A program made the translations under genes and the position numbers. 40,351 nt of DNA from an uncultured Pelagibacteraceae bacterium (GTDB lineage Bacteria > Pseudomonadota > Alphaproteobacteria > Pelagibacterales > Pelagibacteraceae): the NCBI GenBank assembly GCA_902617715.1, contig CACMXS010000012.1, positions 1 through 40,351 on the forward strand, written 5' to 3'. The notes below the pieces were generated by a model. The model was not told the DNA's origin and ran no database searches. It worked only from the letters and a program-made list of their open reading frames with translations. Positions 16,561 to 25,679 of the stretch are shown here, piece by piece. Within the stretch, counting starts at the first letter, position 1. Each line of letters opens with the position of its first letter.

Positions 16561-17295
16561 TTAATTAAAATTTTCATACCCCTTTTTTTCTAACTCCAAC
16601 GCTAATTCTGGACCACCAGATTTAACTATTTTACCGTTCATTAAAACATGTACAAAATCTGGTTTGATATAATCTAGTAATCTTTGATAATGAGTAATAA
16701 TTAAAAAAGAATTTTCTTTATTTCTAAGCGTATTTACTCCATCAGCAACAATCTTTAATGCATCTATATCTAAACCTGAGTCTGTCTCATCTAAAATTGA
16801 TAACTTAGGAGATAACATTGACATTTGAAGAATTTCATTTTTCTTTTTTTCACCACCAGAAAAACCGACATTCAACTGTCTACTTAATTTTTCCTCATCG
16901 AATTTTAATTCTTTTGCTTTTTCTTTTACTAGTTTTAAAAATTCAATTGCATCGAGTTCTTTTTCACCTCTAGCTTTCCTGATTGCATTCAAAGAAGTCT
17001 TTAAAAAAATATTAGTATTAACTCCTGGAATTTCCAATGGATATTGAAAAGCTAAAAAAATACCTCTATGAGCCCTTTCCTCGGTTTCTAAATCAAACAA
17101 GTTATTATTTTCAAATAATATGTCTCCTGTTACCTCATAACCTTTTTTTCCAGACAAAATGTTAGATAATGTACTTTTTCCCGATCCATTAGGACCCATT
17201 ATTGCATGAACTTCTCCAGGTTTTACGTCTAAAGAAAATCCTTTCAATATTGACTTTTTGTCAATGTTTGCACTTAGATTATTTATTTTAAGCAT
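16561..17295 (-). CDS. sufC: SufC, ABC-type ATPase of the SUF system
   Basis: ATPase (244 aa) that drives conformational changes of SufBD during cluster assembly. Walker A is GPNGSGKST, the signature region is LNVGFSGGEKKKNEI, and Walker B is LSILDETDSGLDIDALK. Family members usually have LDEIDSGLD, so the T replaces I. The start is the ATG at 17295 ([20 protein letters not shown]), sharing one base with the sufB stop (TAATG). The longer open frame to 17442 lies within sufB and is not used. Confidence 0.96.
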   Translation of the reverse strand: MLKINNLSANIDKKSILKGFSLDVKPGEVHAIMGPNGSGKSTLSNILSGKKGYEVTGDILFENNNLFDLETEERAHRGIFLAFQYPLEIPGVNTNIFLKTSLNAIRKARGEKELDAIEFLKLVKEKAKELKFDEEKLSRQLNVGFSGGEKKKNEILQMSMLSPKLSILDETDSGLDIDALKIVADGVNTLRNKENSFLIITHYQRLLDYIKPDFVHVLMNGKIVKSGGPELALELEKKGYENFN

Positions 17296-18737
17296 TAACC
17301 TACACTTCCCTCTAAACTGATACCTACAAGCTTTTGAGCTTCTACAGCAAACTCCATAGGTAGTTGCTGCAATACTTCTTTGCAGAAACCATTTACAATT
17401 AAACCAACAGCTTCTTCTGAGCTTAAACCTCTTTGTTGACAATAGTGTAATTGTTCTTCACTTATTTTGGATGTCGTTGCTTCATGAGCAATATTTGAAT
17501 CAAAATTTTTATTTTTAATATAAGGTATCGTGTGCGCTCCACATTTATTTCCCATTAATAAAGAGTCACATTGTGTGTAATTACTCGCATTTTTCGCTTT
17601 TGAATTTATATCCACTAATCCTCTGTAAGTCATATCAGAATGTCCTGCGCTAATTCCTTTCGATATAATTTTACTTTTTGTGTTTTTTCCTAAATGTATC
17701 ATTTTTGTGCCTGTGTCAGCTTTTTGATAATTGTTTGTAATTGCTATTGAGTAAAATTCACCGATTGAATTATCACCTTTTAAAATACAACTAGGGTACT
17801 TCCAAGTGATTGCTGAACCTGTTTCAACTTGTGTCCAAGAAATTTTAGAATTTTTACCCTTACATAATCCTCTTTTAGTAACAAAGTTATATATTCCACC
17901 TTTTCCATTTTCATCTCCTGGATACCAATTTTGTACTGTTGAATATTTTATTTCAGCATCATCAAGAGCTATTAATTCAACATTAGCAGCATGTAATTGA
18001 TTTTCATCTCTCATTGGGGCAGTACATCCTTCTAAGTAACTAACGTAACTACCTTTATCTGCAATAATTAAAGTTCTCTCAAATTGACCAGTCTCAGAAG
18101 CATTAATTCTAAAATAAGTTGAGAGTTCCATTGGACATTTAACTCCTTCTGGTATGTATACAAAAGATCCATCTGTAAATACTGCTGAGTTTAGTGTTGC
18201 AAAAAAATGATCTGTGGTTGGAATTACACTACCTAAATATTTTTTAACTAAATCCGGATGTTTTTGAATAGCTTCAGACATAGAACAAAAAATTATACCT
18301 TGCTTTGTCAACTCTTCTTTAAAAGTTGTTGCAACTGAAACAGAATCAAATACTGCATCAACAGCAATTCCATTTAATCGAGCTTGTTCTTGTAAAGGTA
18401 TTCCAAGTTTTTTATAAGTCTCTAAGAGCTTAGGATCTAGCTCATCGAGACTTTTTGGTTTATCTTTCATACTTTTTGGAGCCGAATAATAATACAAATC
18501 CTGATAATCAATTTTCGGATATTTTGGTTTTTGCCAATTTGGTTCTTTTAATTGTTTAAATCTTTTGAAAGCGTTTAATCTAAATTCAAGCATCCATTTA
18601 GGTTCTTTTTTGATATTTGAAATAAATTTTATAACATCTTCATTTAAACCTTTGGGTGCCTTAATATTCTCAATATCGGTTGAAAAACCATATTTGTAAT
18701 CTTTTAAATTTTCTATTTCTTTTTCTCTAGTATCCAT
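17295..18737 (-). CDS. sufB: SufB, scaffold subunit of the SufBCD complex
   Basis: SufB (480 aa), the core Fe-S scaffold. Conserved stretches include [58 protein letters not shown], and the C-terminal [18 protein letters not shown], with a cysteine used for cluster binding. It ends [18 protein letters not shown] as in other SufB proteins. I choose the ATG at 18737, one base after the regulator's stop. An ATG at 18755 is also in frame and would overlap the regulator by 17 bases. It is the first structural gene of the operon. Confidence 0.95.
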   Translation of the reverse strand: MDTREKEIENLKDYKYGFSTDIENIKAPKGLNEDVIKFISNIKKEPKWMLEFRLNAFKRFKQLKEPNWQKPKYPKIDYQDLYYYSAPKSMKDKPKSLDELDPKLLETYKKLGIPLQEQARLNGIAVDAVFDSVSVATTFKEELTKQGIIFCSMSEAIQKHPDLVKKYLGSVIPTTDHFFATLNSAVFTDGSFVYIPEGVKCPMELSTYFRINASETGQFERTLIIADKGSYVSYLEGCTAPMRDENQLHAANVELIALDDAEIKYSTVQNWYPGDENGKGGIYNFVTKRGLCKGKNSKISWTQVETGSAITWKYPSCILKGDNSIGEFYSIAITNNYQKADTGTKMIHLGKNTKSKIISKGISAGHSDMTYRGLVDINSKAKNASNYTQCDSLLMGNKCGAHTIPYIKNKNFDSNIAHEATTSKISEEQLHYCQQRGLSSEEAVGLIVNGFCKEVLQQLPMEFAVEAQKLVGISLEGSVG

Positions 18738-18738
18738 C

Positions 18739-19164
18739 TTAAATTCTTCTTTCATTACTGGATTTAACTAAATCTTCTAAACTTTTTTCCTCAAAAAAAT
18801 TATTTATATGATTTTCAAGTTCATCCCATAGATTATGAGTTAAACATTTAGTTGATTTGCCATTACAACCTTTTTTAGACTCTTTTTTGCATTGAACTGT
18901 TTTTACTTTTTCATCAACTGCATCAAAAATATTTGTAAGCTTAATTTCTTTAGCTTTTTTATTTAAAACATATCCACCTTGCGTTCCTCTAACACTCTGA
19001 ACTATTTCTTTTTTTCTCAATTTTGAAAAAATTTGCTCTAAATAATCTAAAGAAATACCCTGTCTTAATGAAATATCTCTTAGAGAAACTGGATTAATAT
19101 TATCGAACTTAGCTAAGTCTGCTAAAGCCATAACAGCATATCTACCTTTTGATGTAAGTTTCAT
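18739..19164 (-). CDS. iscR: Rrf2-family Fe-S regulator (IscR-like)
   Basis: Transcription factor (141 aa) with an N-terminal winged helix, [17 protein letters not shown], and [10 protein letters not shown] in the wing. A [2Fe-2S] ligand set like that of IscR is present: Cys92, Cys100, Cys107 and His110 (KCLTH), against Cys92, Cys98, Cys104 and His107 in E. coli IscR. Spacing between the first two cysteines is two residues longer. The start is the ATG at 19164; the open extension to 19212 would run through its own promoter. A near-perfect IscR type 1 operator overlaps that promoter, so autoregulation of the whole suf operon is likely. Some authors name such genes sufR. Confidence 0.92.
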   Translation of the reverse strand: MKLTSKGRYAVMALADLAKFDNINPVSLRDISLRQGISLDYLEQIFSKLRKKEIVQSVRGTQGGYVLNKKAKEIKLTNIFDAVDEKVKTVQCKKESKKGCNGKSTKCLTHNLWDELENHINNFFEEKSLEDLVKSSNERRI

Positions 19165-19184
19165 AAATCCGCAATTTATAAGGG

Positions 19185-19212
19185 TATATATAAACCTGAC
19201 TAAAATAGTCAA
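19185..19212 (-). promoter_or_regulatory. Candidate promoter of the suf operon
   Basis: In minus-strand sense TTGACT (19212-19207) and TATATA (19190-19185) are separated by 16 bases. The start of transcription would fall near 19178, about 14 bases before the regulator's ATG. The -35 and the spacer coincide with the IscR-type operator, the arrangement expected for repression. Confidence 0.6.
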
Positions 19213-19216
19213 GTAT
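19192..19216. promoter_or_regulatory. IscR type 1 operator
   Basis: The inverted repeat GACT-AAAAT-AGTC is flanked by AAACCT on one side and AAGTAT on the other. Compared by eye with the E. coli IscR type 1 consensus (ATASYY-GACT-RWWWY-AGTC-RRSTAT), 24 of 25 positions agree; the only mismatch is A for T at position 2. It lies 28 bases upstream of the regulator's ATG and overlaps the promoter. Confidence 0.8.
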
Positions 19217-19300
19217 ATAAGATAATAAAAAAAACTATCAATTTGTCACGTAGTTGTGATATGTCTAATTTTTTTTTGAGAATAATAATCAATACTAATT

Positions 19301-19957
19301 ATGGATAACAAAATTTTAGAAATTTTTATTCCAGGCCCCGCAGGAAGACTTGAAGCTAAATATTTTAAAAGTAAAAAAAATACATCCCCTATTGCATTAG
19401 TTTTACAACCTCATCCTCAATATGGAGGAACAATGAATAACAAAGTAGTAGTTGAAACTTTTCACGCATTTATGGATAATGATTTTTCGGTTTGTAGAGT
19501 TAATTTTAGAGGTGTTGGCAAAAGTGATGGTGAATTTGATAATGGTCAAGGTGAGCTTGCAGATGCAGCAGCTGCTTTAGATTGGCTAGAAAGAGAAAAT
19601 TTTGATAATTCTCAATGTTGGGTTTCTGGATTTTCTTTCGGATCTTTAATAGCAATGCAACTATTAATGAGAAGACCTGAAATAAATAGGTTCATAGCAA
19701 TTTCACCTCAACCGAATGTTTATGATTTTTCTTTTTTATCACCGTGCCCAACATCTGGATTAATGGTTTACGGTAAAAAGGACGAATTAGTACCAGTTGA
19801 CTATATAAATGACTTAAATAAGAGATTAAGTGAACAAAAAGGAATTAAAGTTGAATTTCAATCAATAGCTGATGCAAATCATTTTTTTTCCAAAAATGAG
19901 TCAGCACTTGTTAAAAATTTAAATAAATATATAAAAAAAGAAACAGCTATCTACTAA
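19301..19957 (+). CDS. Alpha/beta hydrolase
   Basis: Soluble alpha/beta hydrolase (218 aa). The nucleophile elbow is GFSFGS (Ser near residue 112), preceded by the oxyanion-type strand ALVLQPHPQYGGTMNNKVV. FRGVGKSDGEFDNGQGE is typical of the small 'COG2945-like' hydrolases. The acid is probably the Asp in YGKKDELVP and the histidine is in ADANHFF. The substrate is unknown. It diverges from the suf regulator across 136 bases, which also hold the suf operator; whether that operator affects this gene is unclear. It ends seven bases before the convergent anmK stop. Confidence 0.85.
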   Translation: MDNKILEIFIPGPAGRLEAKYFKSKKNTSPIALVLQPHPQYGGTMNNKVVVETFHAFMDNDFSVCRVNFRGVGKSDGEFDNGQGELADAAAALDWLERENFDNSQCWVSGFSFGSLIAMQLLMRRPEINRFIAISPQPNVYDFSFLSPCPTSGLMVYGKKDELVPVDYINDLNKRLSEQKGIKVEFQSIADANHFFSKNESALVKNLNKYIKKETAIY

Positions 19958-19964
19958 TTAAAAT

Positions 19965-21113
19965 TTAAAAATTTTTATTTATTTTTCCTCCTAAAGTAGG
20001 AGATTTACATCTGGTTGTATGAGGAAATGAAATTGGTAAATTTAGGAATGATCTTATAGATAAATAACCAAATGCTTGTGACTCTATGTAATCGCCATCT
20101 AGCTCATATTCATCGATATCTGTGAATTTAAAACTACTGTCTTGTAAAAAAAATTTCAAATAATCAATTAAAGATTGATTTTTTCTTCCGCCTCCACACA
20201 ATATATTTATCTTTGAAATTAAATTATCTTGATTACTAACCATTCTTAAACCTTCAGCTATCAAAAAAGCTGTAAATTTTGTTATGGTTGCACAACCATC
20301 CTCTAAAGATAAACCTCTTGCAAAAGATATGTCATAATTTTTTATATCAAGAGATTTATCATACGAAGTATTAGAAAAATTTTCTACTGCTTGATTAAAA
20401 ATTAAATCATTCACTTGTCCAGCTCTAGCAAATTCACCATTATCATCAAATTTTCTATTTGAATTTTTTCTTACCCATTCATCAATCAAACAACTTCCTG
20501 GTCCTATATCGTAAGCTTTAAAATTTTCATATGATGAGATTTTTTCATCTATAATTTTTGTCACATTGCTTATTCCTCCTATATTAACAATATTCATGGG
20601 GTAATTAGTCATAAATTTTTTGTTTATAATGTTTGAAATTAATCTATGAAAAATTGGAACCAAAGGAGCTCCTTGTCCACCATTATCTATATCATTTTGT
20701 CTAAAATTACTTATAATTATTTTTTGTGTAAGTTGAGATAATAATTTTCCATCACCCAGCTGTAATGAAATTTTTTTTTCTGCATCATGAAAAATAGTTT
20801 GTCCATGCAATCCAACAAAATCAATATCATGATTTTGATTTTTAAAAAAATTGTTAATTATTCTGGCATAAAATAAAGTAATCTCTCTATCTAATTTACT
20901 TAAATCAGAAGAGTATTTTTTCAAATCCTCTATTGAATTTAGCTGATCTCTTAAACCTATTATTTTGACTCGCAAATTATTATCAAATTCATAAAAATTG
21001 TTTAAAATTGATGTAAATTCGGCTATTCCGTCAGATTTTATCAATGATAAATCAATTCCATCTATTGATGTTCCCGTCATAAGGCCTAGTGCATTAAATA
21101 CTTTTTTTTTCAT
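19965..21113 (-). CDS. anmK: Anhydro-N-acetylmuramic acid kinase
   Basis: AnmK (382 aa) phosphorylates and opens 1,6-anhydro-MurNAc released during peptidoglycan turnover, feeding it back to MurNAc-6-phosphate. The N-terminal phosphate loop is LGLMTGTSIDGIDLSLI. LHGQTIFHD, NIGGISNVT, YDIGPGSCLIDEW and ILCGGGRKNQSL follow in the correct order. The length is normal. It suggests some cell-wall recycling even in a streamlined genome. It diverges from tyrS over 47 bases, where their promoters must be crowded together. Confidence 0.93.
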   Translation of the reverse strand: MKKKVFNALGLMTGTSIDGIDLSLIKSDGIAEFTSILNNFYEFDNNLRVKIIGLRDQLNSIEDLKKYSSDLSKLDREITLFYARIINNFFKNQNHDIDFVGLHGQTIFHDAEKKISLQLGDGKLLSQLTQKIIISNFRQNDIDNGGQGAPLVPIFHRLISNIINKKFMTNYPMNIVNIGGISNVTKIIDEKISSYENFKAYDIGPGSCLIDEWVRKNSNRKFDDNGEFARAGQVNDLIFNQAVENFSNTSYDKSLDIKNYDISFARGLSLEDGCATITKFTAFLIAEGLRMVSNQDNLISKINILCGGGRKNQSLIDYLKFFLQDSSFKFTDIDEYELDGDYIESQAFGYLSIRSFLNLPISFPHTTRCKSPTLGGKINKNF

Positions 21114-21160
21114 TGATATTCTTTTTTAGCAAAATTTGTATATTGTGGAACTATACGCTT

Positions 21161-22405
21161 ATGAATAAATTTTTAAATGAATTTAAAGATAGAGGCTATT
21201 TTTATCAATGTACCAATGAAACTGAATTATCAAATTTATTAAATCATAAAAAAATTACCGCTTATATTGGATTTGATAGCACTGCCTCTAGCTTACATGT
21301 TGGTAGTTTAATGCAGATTATGTGTCTTAGACTTCTCCAAAAACATGGTCATAGACCTATAGTTTTGTTGGGAGGAGGAACAACCAGAATAGGAGACCCA
21401 TCAGGAAAAGAAGAAACAAGAAAAATTTTATCTGAAAAACAAATTGAAATTAATATTAAGAATATTCAAAAGGTATTTAATATCTTTTTAAAATCAGATA
21501 ATCCAAAACTTAAACCAATATTTGTTAATAATTATAAATGGCTAGGCAAACTAAAATATATTAACTTTTTAAGAGAAATTGGAAAACATTTTACAATAAA
21601 TAAAATGTTAAGTTTCGAAAGTGTTAAATTAAGATTAGAAAGAGAACAATCTCTCAGCTATATGGAATTTAATTATATGATCTTACAAGCTTACGATTTT
21701 TTAGAACTAAATAAGAGTAAAAACTGTCTACTTCAGATAGGAGGTTCGGACCAGTGGGGAAATATTGTTAATGGTGTTGAGCTTATAAAAAGACATTCAA
21801 ATAAACAAGTATTTGGACTAACAACACCTCTTATCACTTTAGCTTCAGGAGCAAAAATGGGTAAGACTGAAAAGGGAGCAATTTGGCTAGATAAAAAACT
21901 TTTGTCTCCATACGATTATTATCAATTCTGGAGAAATACAGATGATAGAGATGTTATAAAATTTTTAAAAATGTTTACTGATTTAGATGTTTCAAAAATT
22001 GAAAATATGAAAAATATAGATATTAATGATTTAAAAAAAAGATTAGCACTAGAAGCTACAAAGATGCTTCATGGTGAAAAAGAAGCAAATAAAGCTTTAG
22101 AAACATCTATTGATATATTTGTAAATAAAAAAATTGATAATGACACATCCCAATTGCCAATTATAAAAATAAAAAAAAAAGAAATTAATGATGGTCTTAA
22201 TATTTTAGATCTAGTTGTAAGATCAAATTTATTAAAATCAAAAAGTGAGGTCAGAAGAGCAATAAAAGATAAGGGAATAAAAATTGACGATAATCCCATT
22301 GATAATGATAATTATTTATTATCATTAAAAATTTTTAAAGATCTTGATTTAATTAAATTATCACATGGTAAAAAAAATCATGTAATAGTAAAATTAATTA
22401 ATTAG
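21161..22405 (+). CDS. tyrS: Tyrosyl-tRNA synthetase
   Basis: Class I synthetase (414 aa) that charges tRNA(Tyr). The Rossmann N-terminus has AYIGFDSTASSLHVGSLMQI with HVGS as the HIGH-type motif. The tyrosine-binding QIGGSDQWGNIVNG follows, and AKMGKTEKGAIWL gives KMGKT as the KMSKS-type motif. The C-terminal S4-like RNA-binding domain is seen in KSKSEVRRAIKDKGIKID. I choose the ATG at 21161 (MNKFLNEFKDRGYFYQ), since the upstream extension to 21113 is hydrophobic and unlike the family. Its end overlaps the convergent AsmA-like gene by eight bases. Confidence 0.95.
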   Translation: MNKFLNEFKDRGYFYQCTNETELSNLLNHKKITAYIGFDSTASSLHVGSLMQIMCLRLLQKHGHRPIVLLGGGTTRIGDPSGKEETRKILSEKQIEINIKNIQKVFNIFLKSDNPKLKPIFVNNYKWLGKLKYINFLREIGKHFTINKMLSFESVKLRLEREQSLSYMEFNYMILQAYDFLELNKSKNCLLQIGGSDQWGNIVNGVELIKRHSNKQVFGLTTPLITLASGAKMGKTEKGAIWLDKKLLSPYDYYQFWRNTDDRDVIKFLKMFTDLDVSKIENMKNIDINDLKKRLALEATKMLHGEKEANKALETSIDIFVNKKIDNDTSQLPIIKIKKKEINDGLNILDLVVRSNLLKSKSEVRRAIKDKGIKIDDNPIDNDNYLLSLKIFKDLDLIKLSHGKKNHVIVKLIN

Positions 22406-24587
22406 CTTTTTTAATTTTCTCAAGAGTTCTTGTAATAAATCTTGGTGTTAAAGTTTTGATTGGATTAACAGAAGTGTCTAAATTTTTTGGTTGGCCTTTT
22501 ATCTTAAAACTTACACCAAAAACTCCCTCTCCAGTTTTTGAACCAACTAATATTTTTCCTAGAACAGGAATTGATCCTATAGCTTTATTTATAGTTGTAG
22601 CTGGAACTAAAGTACCTCTTAAACTTATTAGTTTATTTTTTTCAACATATCCTTCCATTAAAACAGATATTGCAGGTCCTATTGCATAAATTTCATTTAT
22701 ATTCATAAGATCACCATCGTTTTGGAAATTCATTTCAAATTCTTCAAATCGTATTCCTTCTCCAGATAAAATATCTGCAATACCTTGTAGTGATGCTAGA
22801 GTTAATATTTTTGTTAATGTTGGTAATTCGTTTAATTTAAAATCATAAATTTTTAAAGTAGAATTAGAAATGTTATTAACTTTTGAACTGTAGAAATCAA
22901 GCACACCTCCATCGAACCCTTTGATAAATTTATATCTTTTTACTATTGGTCTTGCATAATCAATAAAGAATGTTGTTATTTTTTTTCCTTCGCTAGTATT
23001 TACTGTAAAATTCATTTTTTTATCATCAGAAAATTTTCCATTCAAACTTCCTTCAAATAATTTACGATTTTTAAAATATAAATTTCCATCTAAATTTTTT
23101 AATTGAAATTCATTATCTAAACGAACGTTATCAATTTTTATCTCTATTTTAAAATCTTTATTAAAATAATTATTATCACTGTCTTCAAATAAGATTTTTT
23201 CGATTAAAGCATCTGCATTGAAGTAGACACCATCTAGTATATAGTTATCTTTTTTTCTGGATATACTGAATGAGTTTTTATGATTATTTTTATCTAAATA
23301 ATCAAGATCAATTATACCAAATTTGATAAATCTAAAGTTTTTATCAAAATGAAAATCTTTAATTTCAATCTTATTTTCGGATTCACTTAATGAGGCTAAT
23401 TTTAAAGAAATAATTTTATTTTTATCTCTAAAACCATTTATCTTAATTATTGTATCTTCATCTATATTTTTTTCATAATTTAATAGTTCTATATGAAAGG
23501 GATTTTTTTTAATTTGTAATGAATTTTCAAAAATTAATTTATCTTTATTTTTTTCATATTTATAAGAAATTAAATCCTCTGTTTTTTGGAATAACACTTT
23601 ACCATTTCCATTTATTAAAAAAATATCGTCGTTGTACTCCAAATTTATTTGATTATCTAAAAGACTAATTACATTTTGAACTTCAGGAAATGTCTTTTTT
23701 AAATTAAAATTATTTAATATTTTTGCCTCGTGAAGTTTAATTTTAGAAATAATTTTTTGATCTTTTAATCTAAATTTTTTATCAATCTTAAAAGAAAAAT
23801 TGTTGTTTGAACTAAATCTTACTTTTGAAAACTCAGTATCAAAGAAAAGATTATCTTTTATCAAATCCAAATCTTTCTTACTTAAGTCAATTATATCATT
23901 TTCAAAATTTCCACTAACAAGAAAATAATCTTGATTTTTTTTAGCAGATATATTTTTTGAATTAAAGATATAGTCATTAAATCTTAATAGAATATTTTCA
24001 AAAATAAAATCTTCTTTAGTTATTTTAAAAAAAAAATTTATTTTATCTATATTTTCATTTTTAAGTGTTTTAAATTTCGCCTCTTTGACTAACCCATTTA
24101 CTAAATAGTTATCCTTTAAATTCCCTTTTTCATCAAATTCTAATTTAATATCTGCAATTAAATATCCTTTGATTTTTAATAATTTTTCTAAAACAATTAA
24201 TTCAGGTATCTTATAAATTGATTTTATGAAAGAAATTAGACTTTCTATTTCAATAGATTTTGTAGAAATCTCGACTTGTTCAATTAAAAATTCATTAAAA
24301 AATATTGATTTTAAAGGTACATTTGTTTTTATACTTTGAATGTCCAAAAATTTATCTTCATTTTTTATTTTAGGGCCAAGTGTTTTAACATTTAGATTTA
24401 ATCTAAATGGATCAAGAATTAACTTTACTTCATTTAACTCTACACTCAAATTGCTATTTATCTCTTTAACTTTTGTCTGAATTTGATTGTTAAACTTTGT
24501 TGTTTCAATACCAAATAAACTTAAATAAATTATTAAAATTGATATCAATAAGATAAAATAAGAAATTGTTTTTAAAATTATTTTCAT
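22398..24587 (-). CDS. AsmA-like / YhdP-type envelope protein
   Basis: Large protein (729 aa) with one N-terminal membrane helix (ILKTISYFILLISILIIYLS) and a long, beta-rich, lysine- and asparagine-rich body, probably facing the periplasm. The C-terminal 150 residues resemble the AsmA-like C-terminal region of YhdP/DUF3971 proteins: LASLQGIADILSGEGIRFEE, GPAISVLMEGYV, IPVLGKILVGSKTGEGVFGV and NPIKTLTPRFI. Such proteins are thought to form bridges that move phospholipids to the outer membrane. It is shorter than E. coli YhdP (over 1,200 aa). The gene overlaps prfB by four bases upstream (ATGA) and tyrS by eight bases at its end. Confidence 0.75.
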   Translation of the reverse strand: MKIILKTISYFILLISILIIYLSLFGIETTKFNNQIQTKVKEINSNLSVELNEVKLILDPFRLNLNVKTLGPKIKNEDKFLDIQSIKTNVPLKSIFFNEFLIEQVEISTKSIEIESLISFIKSIYKIPELIVLEKLLKIKGYLIADIKLEFDEKGNLKDNYLVNGLVKEAKFKTLKNENIDKINFFFKITKEDFIFENILLRFNDYIFNSKNISAKKNQDYFLVSGNFENDIIDLSKKDLDLIKDNLFFDTEFSKVRFSSNNNFSFKIDKKFRLKDQKIISKIKLHEAKILNNFNLKKTFPEVQNVISLLDNQINLEYNDDIFLINGNGKVLFQKTEDLISYKYEKNKDKLIFENSLQIKKNPFHIELLNYEKNIDEDTIIKINGFRDKNKIISLKLASLSESENKIEIKDFHFDKNFRFIKFGIIDLDYLDKNNHKNSFSISRKKDNYILDGVYFNADALIEKILFEDSDNNYFNKDFKIEIKIDNVRLDNEFQLKNLDGNLYFKNRKLFEGSLNGKFSDDKKMNFTVNTSEGKKITTFFIDYARPIVKRYKFIKGFDGGVLDFYSSKVNNISNSTLKIYDFKLNELPTLTKILTLASLQGIADILSGEGIRFEEFEMNFQNDGDLMNINEIYAIGPAISVLMEGYVEKNKLISLRGTLVPATTINKAIGSIPVLGKILVGSKTGEGVFGVSFKIKGQPKNLDTSVNPIKTLTPRFITRTLEKIKKAN

Positions 24588-25679
24588 TTAATTTGATATA
24601 GAGATTGTTCTAAAAACTCATCTATTTCACCATCTAATATTTTATCAGGACTAGTGCTTTCAAAGTTTGTTCTATTATCTTTTACAAGTCTATAAGGTTG
24701 TAAAACATATGATCTAATCTGGTGACCCCATCCAATTTCGGATTTCGATGACTCTAAATTTTGATTTTCTTTTTCCTTTTTTTTTATTTCAAAATCGTAA
24801 AGCCTAGCCTTCAACATGTTCATACAAGTCTCTTTGTTTTTATGTTGCGATCTTTCATTTTGACACTGCACAACTATTTTTGATGGTAAATGAGTAATTC
24901 TAACTGCACTATCAGTTGTATTTACGTGTTGTCCTCCTGCTCCACTTGATCGATATGTATCTATTCTCAAATCTTTATCAAGAATTTCAATATTAATATT
25001 TTCATCCACAACTGGATAAACCCAAATACTTGCAAAACTAGTGTGTCTTCTAGCACCAGAATCAAATGGAGAAATTCTCACCAATCTATGAATTCCAGAT
25101 TCTTTTTTTAACCATCCAAAAACGTAATCTCCTTGAATTTTAATTGTAGAAGATTTTATGCCTGCCTCATCTCCTTTATGCTCACTTATCAAATTTGATC
25201 GAAATTTTTTACTATCTGACCATTTTAGATACATTCTTCTTAGCATTTCAGCCCAATCCTGGCTTTCTGTCCCGCCAGCACCAGCATGAATTTCTATATA
25301 GCAATCTAAAGAGTCTGCCTCATTTGATAAAAAACATTTAATTTCATTTTTTTTTACAATCTCTCTTAAGTCTTTAATATTATTAAAAACCTCGTTTTGA
25401 ATATTCATATTATTCTCTTCAATAGCAAGTTGATTTAATTCATCTAGATCTTTTAGGTTTCTAATTGAGTCATCATATGAATTAATCAAATCTTCACATA
25501 GTTTTTTTTCTTTTATTATTTTTTGTGAATTCAACTTGTCCTGCCAAAAATTAGGATCAAGCATTTTTTGATTATTTTTTTCTAATCTTGATGAAATTTT
25601 ATTTTTTTCAAAGATACTCCTTGACTCTTTGATTTATTTTTTCAATCTCTTTTTTGAAATCTAAATATTTATGATCCAT
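24584..25679 (-). CDS. prfB: Peptide chain release factor 2, with programmed +1 frameshift
   Basis: RF2 (364 aa after frameshifting) releases peptides at UGA and UAA. The first 23 codons start at ATG 25679 (MDHKYLDFKKEIEKINQRVK) and end at an in-frame TGA at 25610-25608. Shifting +1 at CTT-TGA joins them to the long frame that continues LEKNKISSRLEKNNQKMLDP. The stop-codon recognition tripeptide is in ISPFDSGARRHTSF (SPF, near residue 203), and the catalytic GGQ is in SSGAGGQHVNTTDSAV. Annotating only the long frame from ATG 25564 would lose about 39 residues. The true ATG shares a base with the PBP1a stop (TAATG). Confidence 0.95.
25608..25622 (-). promoter_or_regulatory. prfB programmed +1 frameshift site
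   Basis: In coding sense the site reads AAGGAG-TAT-CTT-TGA. The internal Shine-Dalgarno-like AGGAG lies three bases before the slippery CTT, and the TGA stop is the RF2 sensing codon, the same arrangement as in E. coli (AGGGGGTATCTTTGA). A low RF2 level lets the ribosome slip one base forward onto GAA, giving autoregulation. Confidence 0.93.

Noticed and set aside
17296..17442. Long N-terminal extension of sufC
   Set aside because: It lies within the sufB coding region in another frame. The SufC family begins at [10 protein letters not shown], at a TAATG junction.
19964..19990. AAATTT-rich sequence after the alpha/beta hydrolase as a terminator
   Set aside because: It is pure A/T with no stable stem, and such strings are common throughout this window.
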